The notes under the pieces: generated by a model | Databases searched by the model: none | What the model saw: the letters and a program-made list of their open reading frames with translations, nothing else | What the model was told of the DNA's origin: nothing | Source of the DNA: Caballeronia peredens | Lineage (GTDB): Bacteria > Pseudomonadota > Gammaproteobacteria > Burkholderiales > Burkholderiaceae | Direction of reading: 5' to 3' | DNA length: 64,000 nt | Assembly: GCA_001544595.2 (NCBI GenBank) | Contig: FCOH02000006.1 | Coordinates: 124,001-188,000, forward strand | Program-made: the position numbers and the translations under genes | Shown here: piece after piece, positions 1 to 9,062 of the stretch | Position numbering within the stretch: the stretch's first letter is position 1 | How the letters are laid out: every line of letters begins with the position of its first letter

Positions 1-137
1 CGCTCGGCGCACTGCATCCGATGGGCCATATGGGCGAAATGAGCGACATCGCCAACGCAGTGCTGTATCTCGACAATGCGCCTTTCGTGACAGGCGAAAT
101 CCTGCACGTCGACGGCGGTCAAAGCGCCGGACATTGA
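1..137 (+). CDS. SDR-family oxidoreductase, C-terminal end (partial)
   Basis: Only the last 44 codons are inside the window; the reading frame opens at base 3. The visible residues contain the C-terminal short-chain dehydrogenase pattern: a DIANAVLYL helix, then an FVTGEILHVDGG strand, the usual end of classical NAD(P)-dependent SDR enzymes. The active-site Ser/Tyr/Lys lie upstream of the window, so substrate and cofactor cannot be judged. A hairpin terminator follows directly, so the gene probably ends its own transcript, with the small tautomerase gene starting anew downstream. Confidence 0.85.
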   Translation, partial: LGALHPMGHMGEMSDIANAVLYLDNAPFVTGEILHVDGGQSAGH

Positions 138-144
138 TTGCGTT

Positions 145-172
145 AGCGCCCTTCGCGGGCGCTTATTTTTTT
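145..172 (+). terminator. Rho-independent terminator after the SDR gene
   Basis: Arms AGCGCCC (145-151) and GGGCGCT (157-163) pair perfectly over 7 bp around a 5-base loop. A T-rich tract follows at 164-172. It lies 7 bases after the SDR stop codon. Confidence 0.85.
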
Positions 173-191
173 CCACGTCAAGGAGACCGTC

Positions 192-428
192 ATGCCGATC
201 GTAACGATTCAAGTGACGCGCGAAGGCAACACGCCCGGCACGAGCGCCGTCACCGCCGATGAAAAGGCGCAACTCATCAAAGGCGTAAGCGAACTGTTGC
301 GCGACGTTTTGAACAAGCCGATGGAATCCACTTTCGTCGTGATTCAGGAAGTGGAATTGGACAACTGGGGCTGGGGCGGCTTGCCGGTGCCGGAATATCG
401 CCGGCAAAAGCAGGCAAAGGAAAGCTGA
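192..428 (+). CDS. Small 4-oxalocrotonate tautomerase-family protein
   Basis: A 78-residue protein starting Met-Pro-Ile-Val; the tautomerase superfamily uses the N-terminal proline, exposed after Met removal, as general base. An AAGGAG ribosome site sits 7 bases before the ATG. The length fits single-domain 4-OT-like tautomerases, which interconvert keto and enol forms of unsaturated acids, often in aromatic-ring degradation. The tail (PEYRRQKQAKES) is basic and probably disordered. Its substrate is not visible. The preceding SDR is separated by a terminator, so any shared pathway is inference. Confidence 0.8.
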   Translation: MPIVTIQVTREGNTPGTSAVTADEKAQLIKGVSELLRDVLNKPMESTFVVIQEVELDNWGWGGLPVPEYRRQKQAKES

Positions 429-619
429 CGCACGACGTCGCCCGCGAACCCGTGATAACGATATGAAGCTCCATTGGTTCGCGTGAACGCGTCATTTCAT
501 TAGAATCGTTCGTTCTCAGGGGCGATGCACCGGGTTCTCGGCCACTCGGAAGCACCCATCTTCGCGGCACGGTCATTGCGCGGGACTCGGTCTCACTCGC
601 CCTTCCACGAAGATCAGCG

Positions 620-1891
620 ATGAAATCAAACTCTAAGCTCGCGCAATCTCCCCTCGTCTCCGACGGCCGCCGCGACACGATGCGCAAACTCGCTGCCGGC
701 GCACTCGCTTCCGGCCTCGGCTTGCGGGCTCGGGCGCAAGACACCGCGACCGAACCGCTTGCCGTCGAGCCCTGGACACTCACGCCGGGATCTCCGTTGC
801 TTTCTCCGCCCTACGGCGTGCCTTCATCATTTGAAAGCAACGTGATACGACGCAGCGCCCGCGCGCCCGCCATGCCCGGTTCCGGATCGTCGATGACGCC
901 GCTCGCCGATCTCTTCGGCATCGTCACGCCTAACGGTCTCGTGTACGAAAGACATCACGCGGGCGTGCCCAAGATCGATCCGGCGCAGCATCGTGTCGTA
1001 ATACATGGCCTCGTGCGTCAGCCGCGCCTGTTCACCGTCGACGATCTATTGCGCTTTCCGTCCGAAACCCGCATGTACTTTCTCGAATGCTCCGGCAACA
1101 CGGGAAGTGAATGGAACGGCCCTAGCGGGCTTCCGGTGCAGTTCACACACGGCTTGCTGTCGTGCTGCGAATGGACCGGTGTGCGCCTTTCGACTTTGCT
1201 CGACGAAGTCGGCGTCGATACTTCAGCACAATGGATTCTCGCCGAAGGTGCGGACGGTGCGGCGATGACGCGCAGCTTGCCGCTCGCGCGAATTCTCGAT
1301 CGCGCGCTCATCGTCTATGCGCAAAACGGCGAGCGCCTGCGCCCTGAGAATGGTTATCCGGTGCGGTTGATCGTGCCGGGTTTCGAAGGCAACACGAATA
1401 TTAAATGGCTGCGGCGCATCAAGCTCGTGCAGGCACCCGAAATGACGCGCGAAGAAACGTCGAAGTACACGAATCTCTTGCGCGATGGCACGGCGCGTCA
1501 ATTCGTGTTCGAGATGGATGCGAAGTCGGTCATTACGCGTCCTTCAGCGGGACATCGCCTGACGACGCACGGCTACTACGCAATAAGCGGTTACGCATGG
1601 TCGGGGCGCGGGCGTATCCGGCGCGTGGACGTGTCCACCGACGGCGGCATGACGTGGCATCCCGCGCGTATCAACGGCCCTGTTCAGGATCGCGCGCTGA
1701 CGCGCTTCGAAGCCGACTGGCGCTGGAACGGCGGCGTGGCCAATCTGCAGAGCCGCGCTATCGACGAGACCGGTTACGTGCAGCCGACGCGTGCGGCCCT
1801 CGTCGCGGCGCGTGGCGTCAATTCGCAATACCACTACAACGGCATTCAGAACTGGCGCATCGAAGAGACTGGTGAGGTCCGCAATGCTTAA
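620..1891 (+). CDS. soxC: SoxC/SorA-like sulfite dehydrogenase, molybdopterin subunit
   Basis: 423 residues of the sulfite oxidase family, which oxidises sulfite or enzyme-bound sulfur and passes electrons to cytochrome c in the periplasm. The molybdenum-ligating cysteine is Cys157 in FLECSGN. The N-terminus has a twin-Arg-like stretch (GRRDTMRKLAAGALASG), consistent with Tat export of a folded Moco enzyme. The C-terminal third looks like the Mo-co dimerisation domain (VDVSTDGGMTW). The following cytochrome c gene overlaps by 8 bp, the usual SoxC-SoxD arrangement. No soxXYZAB genes are in the window, so a stand-alone sulfite dehydrogenase (SorAB-like role) is the main alternative. The ribosome site is weak. 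Confidence 0.85.
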   Translation: MKSNSKLAQSPLVSDGRRDTMRKLAAGALASGLGLRARAQDTATEPLAVEPWTLTPGSPLLSPPYGVPSSFESNVIRRSARAPAMPGSGSSMTPLADLFGIVTPNGLVYERHHAGVPKIDPAQHRVVIHGLVRQPRLFTVDDLLRFPSETRMYFLECSGNTGSEWNGPSGLPVQFTHGLLSCCEWTGVRLSTLLDEVGVDTSAQWILAEGADGAAMTRSLPLARILDRALIVYAQNGERLRPENGYPVRLIVPGFEGNTNIKWLRRIKLVQAPEMTREETSKYTNLLRDGTARQFVFEMDAKSVITRPSAGHRLTTHGYYAISGYAWSGRGRIRRVDVSTDGGMTWHPARINGPVQDRALTRFEADWRWNGGVANLQSRAIDETGYVQPTRAALVAARGVNSQYHYNGIQNWRIEETGEVRNA

Positions 1892-2420
1892 GGCTCATGC
1901 AGCAGGTCTTGGCGCACTGCTAGGCGTGGTTTCTTTACCTAGCCACGCAGCGGGCAGCGCATACGACATCGGCACGCCGGTCGACCCCAAGACCATCTCG
2001 GCATGGAACATCGATATCGATTCGAACGGACGCGGACTACCCGCAGGATTCGGTGACGTCGCGCACGGCAAACAAATCTTCAACGCGAAATGTGCGTCAT
2101 GTCATGGCGCAAACGGCGAAGGCGGTATCGGCGATGCGCTCGTGGGCGGCGCCGGCACGCTCGCGGGTGCAAAGCCCAAAAAGACCATCGGCAGTTACTG
2201 GCCGTATCCCACGACGCTCTTCGACTACATTCGCCGCGCCATGCCCTATAACGCGCCGCAATCGCTCTCGTCCGATGAGGTTTATGCCCTTAGCGCGTAT
2301 TTGCTTTATCTGAATCACATCGTGCCCGAGGATACGCGGCTCGATGCGCAGTCTCTGCCGAAAGTGAAGATGCCGAACCGCGAAGGTTTCGTTTCCGATC
2401 CGCGGCCCGGCAAACTCTGA
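1884..2420 (+). CDS. soxD: SoxD/SorB-like c-type cytochrome subunit
   Basis: 178 residues with a hydrophobic signal peptide (cleavage near SHAAG) and one haem-c site, Cys70-Ala-Ser-Cys73-His74. A plausible distal methionine lies in the MPYNAPQSLS segment, typical of class I cytochromes c. The start codon overlaps the 3' end of the molybdopterin subunit gene, so the two are probably translated together and form the periplasmic sulfite-to-cytochrome electron path. Only one haem motif is present, whereas classical Paracoccus SoxD is a longer diheme protein. That favours the short form found in heterotrophic proteobacteria. The gene converges on the trehalase gene, ending 7 bp from its stop. Confidence 0.82.
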   Translation: MLKAHAAGLGALLGVVSLPSHAAGSAYDIGTPVDPKTISAWNIDIDSNGRGLPAGFGDVAHGKQIFNAKCASCHGANGEGGIGDALVGGAGTLAGAKPKKTIGSYWPYPTTLFDYIRRAMPYNAPQSLSSDEVYALSAYLLYLNHIVPEDTRLDAQSLPKVKMPNREGFVSDPRPGKL

Positions 2421-2427
2421 CAAAGGT

Positions 2428-4077
2428 TTATTGCCCCGGCGCGTAGAGATCGAGCAGCTTTAGCGTGACGCCGTTCGTCCACCCGAACCCGTCTTGCAAC
2501 GGATATTCGCCGCCACCGCCGCCGCCCGTTCCTTCACCCTCCACTACGTACTTCTCCACGAGCTTCTGCTGCGTCGCGTAGACATTGTTCACGTCGGCAA
2601 GAAAACGCGTGCCGATCTGCCGCGAGAGATCGCCGCGTCCGTAACGCTTGAGCCCTTGCACGGCGATCCAGTGCAAGGGCGCCCAACCGTTTGGCGCATC
2701 CCATTGCTGCGTCGTATTGAAGGTCGTCGTGACCAGGCCGCCGGGTTTCAGCAGAATGGTTTCCACTGAATTCGCAGTCGTGTGCGCACGATCCGGCCAA
2801 GCGGCACCCGCGAAGAGCGGATAGAGCATCGCAGCCGATGGATTGTTGCGCGGCTGGCCGAGCTTCCAGTCGTAATCGCCGTAATAGCCGTTCTTGTTCC
2901 AGAGATACTTGTTGATACCGATGGCGCGCTTGGCCGCCCGTCCGATGAACTCGCCGACGCAAGCAAAATCGCGCGTCTCGCCGCAACCGATGGCTATCGT
3001 CGTCTCCAGGTGAAACATCAGGCTGTTCAGATCGACGGGAACGATCGACGTCGTGCGAATTGTCGCAAGTGTCTGGTTGTCGCCGAACCATCGCGAGCTG
3101 AAGTCCCAGCCGCTTTCCGCTGCCGCACGCAGATCGCGATAGACCTCATTGGCCGGGCGATCCTTGACCTGTTTCGCGGTGTTCACATCTTCCGTGTACG
3201 ACTCGTCGCGCGGCGTGTCGCGTTCGTCCCAATAGCGATTGAGCACGGTCTTGTCGGGCAGCATCACCACATTGCGCACCGCGCCGCCCGGTTCGAGCGT
3301 ATTGGCGCCCTTCATCCAGTAGCTATGCTCGCGGCGCAATTGCGGCAGGTACTTCTGATACACGCGCCCACCTTCTTTTTGCGCCGCGAGTTCCACCATG
3401 TATGAAAAGAACGGTGGCTGCGACCGGCTCACGTAATACGTGCGGTTACCGTTGGGAATATGGCCGATCGTATCGATGAGATAGGCGAAGTTATCCAGCA
3501 TATCGTCGACGAGATCTTCGCGACCCGCTTCCTGAAGGCCCAGCATCGTGAAATAGGTGTCCCAGTAGTAGCCCTCGCGGAAACGTCCGCCGGGCACGAC
3601 GTATTGCTTGGGCATCGGGATCAGCGAGCTGTAGGGCGGCACGTTCGCCGTAGTCGTCAGTCGCGTGAGTTCGGGCCAGAGCCAGTCGATATGTTCACGC
3701 AGCGACTGATTCGGCGGCGGCGTGATGCCTTGATCTGTCGGCGGCGTAAAGTACTGCGCAACGAATGCGGCCAGTGAGAATCCCGGCGTCGTCATCTGCT
3801 GATGGTATGCCTGCACGATCTGTGCAGGATCCATCTTGGGCGTTGCATCGACAAAAGTCTTTTGATCGGGATAGATGGCCTGCGTCTGCACGGCGACGAA
3901 GAGATCGCCGTAAAGCTCGCTGGGCGGAGGAAGCAGCGTATAGCCGCCTGATGCGTCGGCGTAAGCGAGGCTCGCAGCCGTGCTGAGAACGAGCCACGCG
4001 CCGAGCATTCGTTTTGCCTTCAGCGAAAAATGCCGCGACGCATCAAGGCCCGCGCGATGCAATGACAGTGCGATCAT
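2428..4077 (-). CDS. treA: Periplasmic trehalase (GH37)
   Basis: 549 residues, close to the length of E. coli TreA (about 565). Both family signatures are clear: [15 protein letters not shown] in the first half and [13 protein letters not shown] near the C-terminus, followed by the typical glycine run before [14 protein letters not shown]. The enzyme splits trehalose into two glucose molecules in the periplasm, for use of external trehalose or osmotic adjustment. The start has an AAGGGGGGA ribosome site; the first 40 residues form a long basic-then-hydrophobic signal ([21 protein letters not shown]). An internal ATG at MLGAWL is a less likely start. The gene stands alone. Confidence 0.93.
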   Translation of the reverse strand: MIALSLHRAGLDASRHFSLKAKRMLGAWLVLSTAASLAYADASGGYTLLPPPSELYGDLFVAVQTQAIYPDQKTFVDATPKMDPAQIVQAYHQQMTTPGFSLAAFVAQYFTPPTDQGITPPPNQSLREHIDWLWPELTRLTTTANVPPYSSLIPMPKQYVVPGGRFREGYYWDTYFTMLGLQEAGREDLVDDMLDNFAYLIDTIGHIPNGNRTYYVSRSQPPFFSYMVELAAQKEGGRVYQKYLPQLRREHSYWMKGANTLEPGGAVRNVVMLPDKTVLNRYWDERDTPRDESYTEDVNTAKQVKDRPANEVYRDLRAAAESGWDFSSRWFGDNQTLATIRTTSIVPVDLNSLMFHLETTIAIGCGETRDFACVGEFIGRAAKRAIGINKYLWNKNGYYGDYDWKLGQPRNNPSAAMLYPLFAGAAWPDRAHTTANSVETILLKPGGLVTTTFNTTQQWDAPNGWAPLHWIAVQGLKRYGRGDLSRQIGTRFLADVNNVYATQQKLVEKYVVEGEGTGGGGGGEYPLQDGFGWTNGVTLKLLDLYAPGQ

Positions 4078-4210
4078 GCTCCCCCCTTGGAAGGAAAATT
4101 AACCGGACTGGTCTCGCTCGGGCCGCGCTTTTTTATAACTTATCGACAGCACGGCGAAGCATAAAGCGCTTGCGGCCTCGTGGCAACCCTTGCGTTTGAA
4201 AGTGCGTAGT

Positions 4211-5104
4211 CTATTGAATCGCCAGAGCCTTGTGCGCTTCGGCTTGAAACTGCGTTGGCGTGACGCCAGTCTGTTTTCGAAAGTAGCGACTGAAATAAGC
4301 GATGTCGGCAAAGCCGAGGCCATGCGCAATCTGTTTGACCGACATATGCGAATAAACGAGATCGCGCTGTGCTTCGCGTACGAGATGCTCGTTCAACACT
4401 GCAAGCGGTGAACTCGATATTTCTTCACGGCAGATCCGGCCGAGTTGCGTGAGAGTCATTCCGAGTTTCTGCGCATAGAACTCGACCGGGCGATGCTCGC
4501 GAAAATGCGTTGCCACCAGTTCGCGGAAACGCTTGATCTGTTGCGCGCGCCTGTCCGTCGACGCGACGCTTGGCGCCGATGCGTGTTCGCAAAGGCGCGC
4601 GACGTGCACGAAAAGTGCAATCAAAAGCGACATGCCTGCCGCCATGTGCGCGCGATCCGTCGCGCGGAATTCCTTCTCCAGCAACTCGACGATCGGCATC
4701 AGCGAGCTTTCCTTTGCCGCCCGAGCATCCACACGAATGACGCCCGCACGCTGCAGAACCGGAACGAGTCCCGGCGCGGTGATTGACGCAATTGCCTCGA
4801 TCGATCGTTGCGCAACCGTAATGACGAGGCCGTCGACGTTCGGCGCAAAGTTGAAGCCGTGCACCGTTTGTGCGGGCAGCATGATGACGCACGGCGGCAC
4901 GATCTCGATCTTGCTGTTCTCGATGAGCACCTCGCCGCCGCCGCCGCGAATGTACAAAAACTGCAGCAGCGCATCGTGACGATGCGCATCGATATGCCAG
5001 TCGTTCGGCGCGCTCCGCTCGACGATCCATTCGAAGTTGAACGCGTCGTACCACGGAGGACGCGCCGATTCTCCGTACAAACTGTAGTTAGGGATTTTCC
5101 TCAT
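4211..5104 (-). CDS. AraC-family regulator, PobR-like (cupin sensor plus C-terminal HTH)
   Basis: 297 residues from an ATG preceded by AGGAGA; a longer upstream start lacks such a site. Residues about 20-110 look like a cupin ligand-binding barrel (HIDAHRHDALLQFLYI...GGGEV). Residues about 195-295 hold two helix-turn-helix units of the AraC/XylS type ending FSRYFRKQTGVTPTQF. The layout and the opening MRKIPNYSLYGE recall PobR-type activators of 4-hydroxybenzoate catabolism in pseudomonads and Burkholderia; this match is from memory. It is divergent from the SDR/flavoprotein operon and is the likely activator of it, with an aromatic or alicyclic acid as inducer. Confidence 0.85.
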   Translation of the reverse strand: MRKIPNYSLYGESARPPWYDAFNFEWIVERSAPNDWHIDAHRHDALLQFLYIRGGGGEVLIENSKIEIVPPCVIMLPAQTVHGFNFAPNVDGLVITVAQRSIEAIASITAPGLVPVLQRAGVIRVDARAAKESSLMPIVELLEKEFRATDRAHMAAGMSLLIALFVHVARLCEHASAPSVASTDRRAQQIKRFRELVATHFREHRPVEFYAQKLGMTLTQLGRICREEISSSPLAVLNEHLVREAQRDLVYSHMSVKQIAHGLGFADIAYFSRYFRKQTGVTPTQFQAEAHKALAIQ

Positions 5105-5128
5105 GCGCGGCGTCTCCTGACGCACAAA

Positions 5129-5155
5129 TTGTCCTGTCGTCTGCCGTCTTTGTCC
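5129..5155. promoter_or_regulatory. Direct repeats 21 bp apart, candidate AraC-type operator
   Basis: TTGTCC occurs at 5129-5134 and again at 5150-5155, exactly 21 bases apart, or two helical turns. They sit in the 136-base gap between the divergent AraC gene and the SDR operon. AraC/XylS activators usually bind two direct half-sites about 21 bp apart, so this is a plausible binding site. No footprint or consensus supports it beyond spacing and location. Confidence 0.35.
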
Positions 5156-5177
5156 AATTTTTTATGCAAGGCCGTGA

Positions 5178-5205
5178 ATATACTTTTTTCCAACGGAAGG
5201 TATAT
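5178..5205. promoter_or_regulatory. Imperfect inverted repeat before the SDR operon
   Basis: ATATAC (5178-5183) pairs with GTATAT (5200-5205), and an inner TTCC pairs with GGAA around AAC; the two half-arms have unequal spacing. It is AT-rich in a GC-rich setting and lies 36 bases before the SDR start codon. It could hold promoter elements or an operator half-site. Confidence 0.3.
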
Positions 5206-5240
5206 CCGCTTTCGCTTGAAACAGGGATCAGGAGACAAGG

Positions 5241-6080
5241 ATGACTAATCAGGGTGTACGAGAAAGCGCCGATCCGCACTGGCTCGGACTCGAATCTCGC
5301 GTGTGCGTGGTGACTGGCGCCGCGGGCGGAATCGGTCGTGCGATTGCCGCGGCGCTTGCCGATGCGGGCGCACGCCTCGCATTGCTCGATCGCGATGAAG
5401 CTGCTTGCCATGAAACGGCAGAGACATTGCGCGCAAACGGCGTGGAAACGATCGCCATCGTGTGCGATATCAGCGACTCAGCGAGCGTGAATCGTGCGTG
5501 CGAACAGACGCAACGCAAGTTCGGTCATGCCGATGTACTCGTCAATAACGCGGGTTTGCTCCGGGCAGGAGGCATCGAAGACATCGGCCTCGATGCATGG
5601 AACGCGATGCTCGCCGTCAATCTGACGGGCTACATGCTGTGCGCGCAAGCGTTTGGGCGCGGCATGCTCGCGCACGGCTCCGGAAGCATCGTGCATATCG
5701 CCTCGGTGGCGGCGCATCACCCGCAAACATGGAGCGGCGCGTATAGCCCGAGCAAGGCCGGTATCTCGATGTTGTCGCGTCAGATCGCCGCCGAATGGGG
5801 CGCACGAGGCATACGCAGTAACACGATCTGCCCCGGCATGATTCGCACGCCGCTGTCCAAAACCTTCTATGAACAGGGCGATGTCGAAGCACGCCGAAGT
5901 GCGATGACGGCAAGCCGCCGCATCGGCGAGCCGCGCGATATCGCTGAAGTCGCGGCGTTTCTCGCAAGCCAACGCGCCGCCTATGTGAACGGGGCCGAGA
6001 TTGTCGTGGACGGCGGCTTCGAATGCATGCTGATGGACCTCGTTCCACGTCCCGGCTTCGAAGCTCCGCGCGCCGCCTGA
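5241..6080 (+). CDS. SDR-family NAD(P)-dependent oxidoreductase
   Basis: 279 residues with a classical short-chain dehydrogenase fold. The cofactor loop TGAAGGIG is at residues 25-32, NNAG near 102, and the catalytic triad is Ser155, Tyr168, Lys172. The C-terminal VNGAEIVVDGGF is typical. It is a little long because of a 20-residue N-terminal arm and a basic tail (VPRPGFEAPRAA). Asp50 at the end of the second strand suggests NAD(H) preference. It is the first gene of the operon driven from the region next to the AraC regulator and most likely oxidises a secondary alcohol to the ketone used by the following flavoprotein; that order is inference. Confidence 0.88.
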   Translation: MTNQGVRESADPHWLGLESRVCVVTGAAGGIGRAIAAALADAGARLALLDRDEAACHETAETLRANGVETIAIVCDISDSASVNRACEQTQRKFGHADVLVNNAGLLRAGGIEDIGLDAWNAMLAVNLTGYMLCAQAFGRGMLAHGSGSIVHIASVAAHHPQTWSGAYSPSKAGISMLSRQIAAEWGARGIRSNTICPGMIRTPLSKTFYEQGDVEARRSAMTASRRIGEPRDIAEVAAFLASQRAAYVNGAEIVVDGGFECMLMDLVPRPGFEAPRAA

Positions 6081-6134
6081 GCAATGCACCGATCGGGCGC
6101 GCGACGCGTTCGACCCATATCAAAGGACAACATC

Positions 6135-7880
6135 ATGACTACCGTAACACGGTCGTCCGATCTCGCTTGCGATGTGCTCGTGATCGGCTCGGGCGCTGGA
6201 GGCCTTTCCACGGCCATTACAGCGAAGAAACAAGGACTCGATGTCATCGTCATAGAGAAGGAAGAATTCTTTGGCGGCACCACTGCATTTTCAGGCGGCG
6301 TGTTGTGGATACCCGGCAACCGCCATGCAAAGAAAGCGGGCATTCGCGATACGCGCGAGGCCGCCATCGAATATCTGCAAGGTGAGACCGGCGTCATGTA
6401 TGACGAGGCCGCTGTCGAGGCATTTCTCGATGCAGGCCCCCGTATGCTCGATTTTTTCGAATGCGAGACAGCCGTCAGGTTCTTGCCGACCCTCTATCCC
6501 GACTATCACCCCGATGCGCCGGGCGGCGTCGACGTTGGACGCTCGGTCGTCGCGAAGCCGTTCGATGCACGCGAACTAGGCAAGGATCTCGCGCGCTTGC
6601 GTCCGCCGCTCAAGACCATCACGTTCATCGGCATGATGTTCAATTCGTCCAGTGCGGATCTCAAGCATTTCTTTAACGCCACGAAATCGCTTACATCGGC
6701 CTGGTATGTCGCCAGGCGCCTCGTAAGTCATCTCAAGGAACTCGTGCTTTATAGGCGCGGCGTACAGGTCACGAGCGGTAATGCGCTTGCCGCGAGGCTC
6801 GCCAAGTCCGCGCTCGATCTCGGCATTCCGATTCACACACAGACTGGCGCCAAAGAACTCATCATGGCCAAGGGTCGTGTGAATGGCGCAATCGTGATCG
6901 CTGACGGAAGCGAAAAGCGCATTACCGCACGACGCGGCGTCGTACTTGCGTGCGGAGGTTTCTCGCACGACATCGCGCGCATCGCGAAAGCTTATCCGCA
7001 CGTGCGTCGCGGCGGCGAACACGTTTCGCCGGTGCCGGCGGGCAATACTGGCGACGGCGCACGAATGGCCGAGCGCGTCGGCGGCCGTGTCGATATCCGG
7101 TATCCGCAGCCTGCCGCATGGATGCCCGTCTCGCGCGTGCCGCTAAACGACGGAAAATTCGGCGTGTTCCCGCACCTTCTCGATCGCTACAAGCCGGGCG
7201 TCATCGGCGTGACGCGCGACGGCGTGCGTTTCACCAACGAGTCGAACTCGTATCACGACGTGGGCGCCGCAATGATCGACGCCTGTCGCGAGCATACAGA
7301 AACGGCGATGTGGCTAGTCTGCGATCACGCCACGATCCGCAAGTACGGTCTCGGCTTTGCCAAGCCTGCACCGTTGCCGCTGGGCGCGCATCTCAAGAGC
7401 GGTTATCTGGTCCGTGGCCGCACGCTCGGCGAACTCGCGCAGCGCGCGGGAATCCACGCCGCCGCACTCGAAGAAACCGTGCGCGAATACAACCGCGGCG
7501 CCGCGCGAGGCAGGGACAACGCATTCGGTCGCGGCACGACGTCCTTCAACCGTTATCTCGGCGATGCCGCACATAAGCCCAATCCGTGCGTCGCGCCCAT
7601 CGGCGATGGACCTTATTACGCACTCAAGCTGGTGATGGGTGATCTCGGCACCTTCGACGGCATTGTGACGAACACGCACGGACAAGTGCTCAAGGACGAT
7701 GAGCCCATCCCAGGTCTTTACGCCGTGGGCAACGACCGCGCGAGTGTCATGGGCGGCAATTATCCCGGCGCCGGCATCACGCTCGGTCCAATCATGACGT
7801 TCGGTTATCTGAGCGGATTGCATCTAGCGGGACGCATCGACGTTCACGCGACAACGAGCCAATTGAGGAGCGTGGCATGA
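6135..7880 (+). CDS. FAD-dependent oxidoreductase, 3-ketosteroid-delta1-dehydrogenase-like
   Basis: 581 residues starting after an AAAGGA site. The FAD Rossmann motif GSGAGG lies at residues 18-23, with a second acidic strand end at VIVIEKEEF. The middle carries GVRFTNESNSYHD and the C-terminus GNYPGAGITLGP followed by an FGYLSG helix. Both are hallmarks of the KstD/fumarate-reductase flavoprotein family that abstract hydride next to a ring ketone. These enzymes introduce a double bond alpha-beta to a carbonyl in steroids or cyclohexanone-type rings. Two SDRs and an aromatic-acid carrier alongside argue for an alicyclic substrate. A reductase of the same family cannot be excluded. Confidence 0.85.
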   Translation: MTTVTRSSDLACDVLVIGSGAGGLSTAITAKKQGLDVIVIEKEEFFGGTTAFSGGVLWIPGNRHAKKAGIRDTREAAIEYLQGETGVMYDEAAVEAFLDAGPRMLDFFECETAVRFLPTLYPDYHPDAPGGVDVGRSVVAKPFDARELGKDLARLRPPLKTITFIGMMFNSSSADLKHFFNATKSLTSAWYVARRLVSHLKELVLYRRGVQVTSGNALAARLAKSALDLGIPIHTQTGAKELIMAKGRVNGAIVIADGSEKRITARRGVVLACGGFSHDIARIAKAYPHVRRGGEHVSPVPAGNTGDGARMAERVGGRVDIRYPQPAAWMPVSRVPLNDGKFGVFPHLLDRYKPGVIGVTRDGVRFTNESNSYHDVGAAMIDACREHTETAMWLVCDHATIRKYGLGFAKPAPLPLGAHLKSGYLVRGRTLGELAQRAGIHAAALEETVREYNRGAARGRDNAFGRGTTSFNRYLGDAAHKPNPCVAPIGDGPYYALKLVMGDLGTFDGIVTNTHGQVLKDDEPIPGLYAVGNDRASVMGGNYPGAGITLGPIMTFGYLSGLHLAGRIDVHATTSQLRSVA

Positions 7881-8215
7881 GTACGAAGCCCTTCGTCGAT
7901 CATCGCATCTACACGATCAAGCCGCGCGGGATGGCCGAATTCATCGACGTGTTCGATCGTCTCGCGATGCCCATTCAGCTGAAGTATCTGGGCGCGCCCG
8001 TCGGCTTCTATATGAGCGACATCGGCGCGCTGAATCAGGTCGTGCATTTATGGGGCTACGAAAGCATCGCCGATTACGACCAAAGGCGCACCGCACGCGA
8101 CAACGATCCGGAATGGCCCGCTTATCTTAAGGCTTCGGCGCATCTGATTGTCGCGCAGGAAAGCCGCATTATCCGGCGCGTCGAGTTCAAAAGTCTTTCT
8201 CCCGCGATGCGCTGA
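7877..8215 (+). CDS. NIPSNAP-family protein
   Basis: 112 residues with the ferredoxin-like alpha/beta barrel pattern of NIPSNAP proteins: DHRIYTIKPRGMAEFIDVF at the start and a central VVHLWGYESIADYDQRR. Its start ATG overlaps the stop of the flavoprotein gene by 4 bp, so the two are translationally coupled. NIPSNAP proteins in bacteria often accompany catabolic dehydrogenases; no reaction has been firmly assigned to most of them. Here an isomerase or monooxygenase-like helper of the ring-oxidation pathway is possible but unproven. Confidence 0.85.
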   Translation: MSTKPFVDHRIYTIKPRGMAEFIDVFDRLAMPIQLKYLGAPVGFYMSDIGALNQVVHLWGYESIADYDQRRTARDNDPEWPAYLKASAHLIVAQESRIIRRVEFKSLSPAMR

Positions 8216-8228
8216 ACCGGGGACAAAC

Positions 8229-8999
8229 ATGGATGAGATAAAGACTTCTGGCAAGCGCGTTGCGGTTGTCACCGGCGGCGCGAGCGGTATCGGCTGGGCC
8301 ACCGCACAACGTTTTGCCGAGCAAGGTTATTGCGTGGCAATAGCGGATCTGCACCGCGAAGCGGCGCGGCATCGTGTCGAAGAACTCGGCGCGGGAAATC
8401 ATCTCGCGATCGGCGCCGACGTTTCAATCGAAGCAGATGTCATCGCCATGATTCGGCATGTCATCGATACGTATGGCCGCATCGACGTGCTCGTGAATAA
8501 CGCGGGTATCGGCGAGCAGGCAAAGCCGACGACGGAACAAAGTGTCGATGCATTCGACCGCCTGCTCGATATTCATTTGCGGGGCGCCTTCCTCGCATGC
8601 AGGGAAGTTGCCAAACAGATGCTCGCGCAGCGCGCCGGCGCGATCGTCAATCTCTGCTCGATTGCGGGACTCTCCGGAATCCCGACGCGCAACGCATATG
8701 GCGCGGCAAAAGCAGGCATCGCAGCGATGACGCGCTCGATGGCATGCGAATGGGCCCGAGACGGTATACGCGTGAATGCAGTGGCGCCGGGTTATGTCGC
8801 GACGGAACTCGTCGACGCACTCATCGGGAATGGGCAGATCGACGTTGCTGCCATTGAGCGGCGCACGCCGATGGGACGTCTCGCGCGCCCGGCAGAAATC
8901 GCCGAAACCATCATGTTTCTCGCATCCGATGCAGCGAGCTACGTCACCGGCGCCGTGCTGAGCGTCGACGGCGGCTGGCATGCATCGGGCTCGGCATAG
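8229..8999 (+). CDS. SDR-family oxidoreductase (second in operon)
   Basis: 256 residues from the ATG that follows GGGGACAAAC; the longer frame upstream overlaps the NIPSNAP gene and is unlikely. TGGASGIG lies at residues 15-22, NNAG at about 90, and the catalytic Ser144, Tyr157, Lys161 are intact. The C-terminus ends SYVTGAVLSVDGGWHASGSA, as in FabG-like SDRs. Asp40 after the second strand suggests NAD. It is 13 bp after the NIPSNAP gene and therefore in the same transcript. It could act on a second hydroxyl of the same ring substrate. Confidence 0.88.
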   Translation: MDEIKTSGKRVAVVTGGASGIGWATAQRFAEQGYCVAIADLHREAARHRVEELGAGNHLAIGADVSIEADVIAMIRHVIDTYGRIDVLVNNAGIGEQAKPTTEQSVDAFDRLLDIHLRGAFLACREVAKQMLAQRAGAIVNLCSIAGLSGIPTRNAYGAAKAGIAAMTRSMACEWARDGIRVNAVAPGYVATELVDALIGNGQIDVAAIERRTPMGRLARPAEIAETIMFLASDAASYVTGAVLSVDGGWHASGSA

Positions 9000-9062
9000 C
9001 GGCACGAACGAAGGCCGCATTCTTTCGATGGCTCATACATGGATGAACGGAGACGAACCGCA

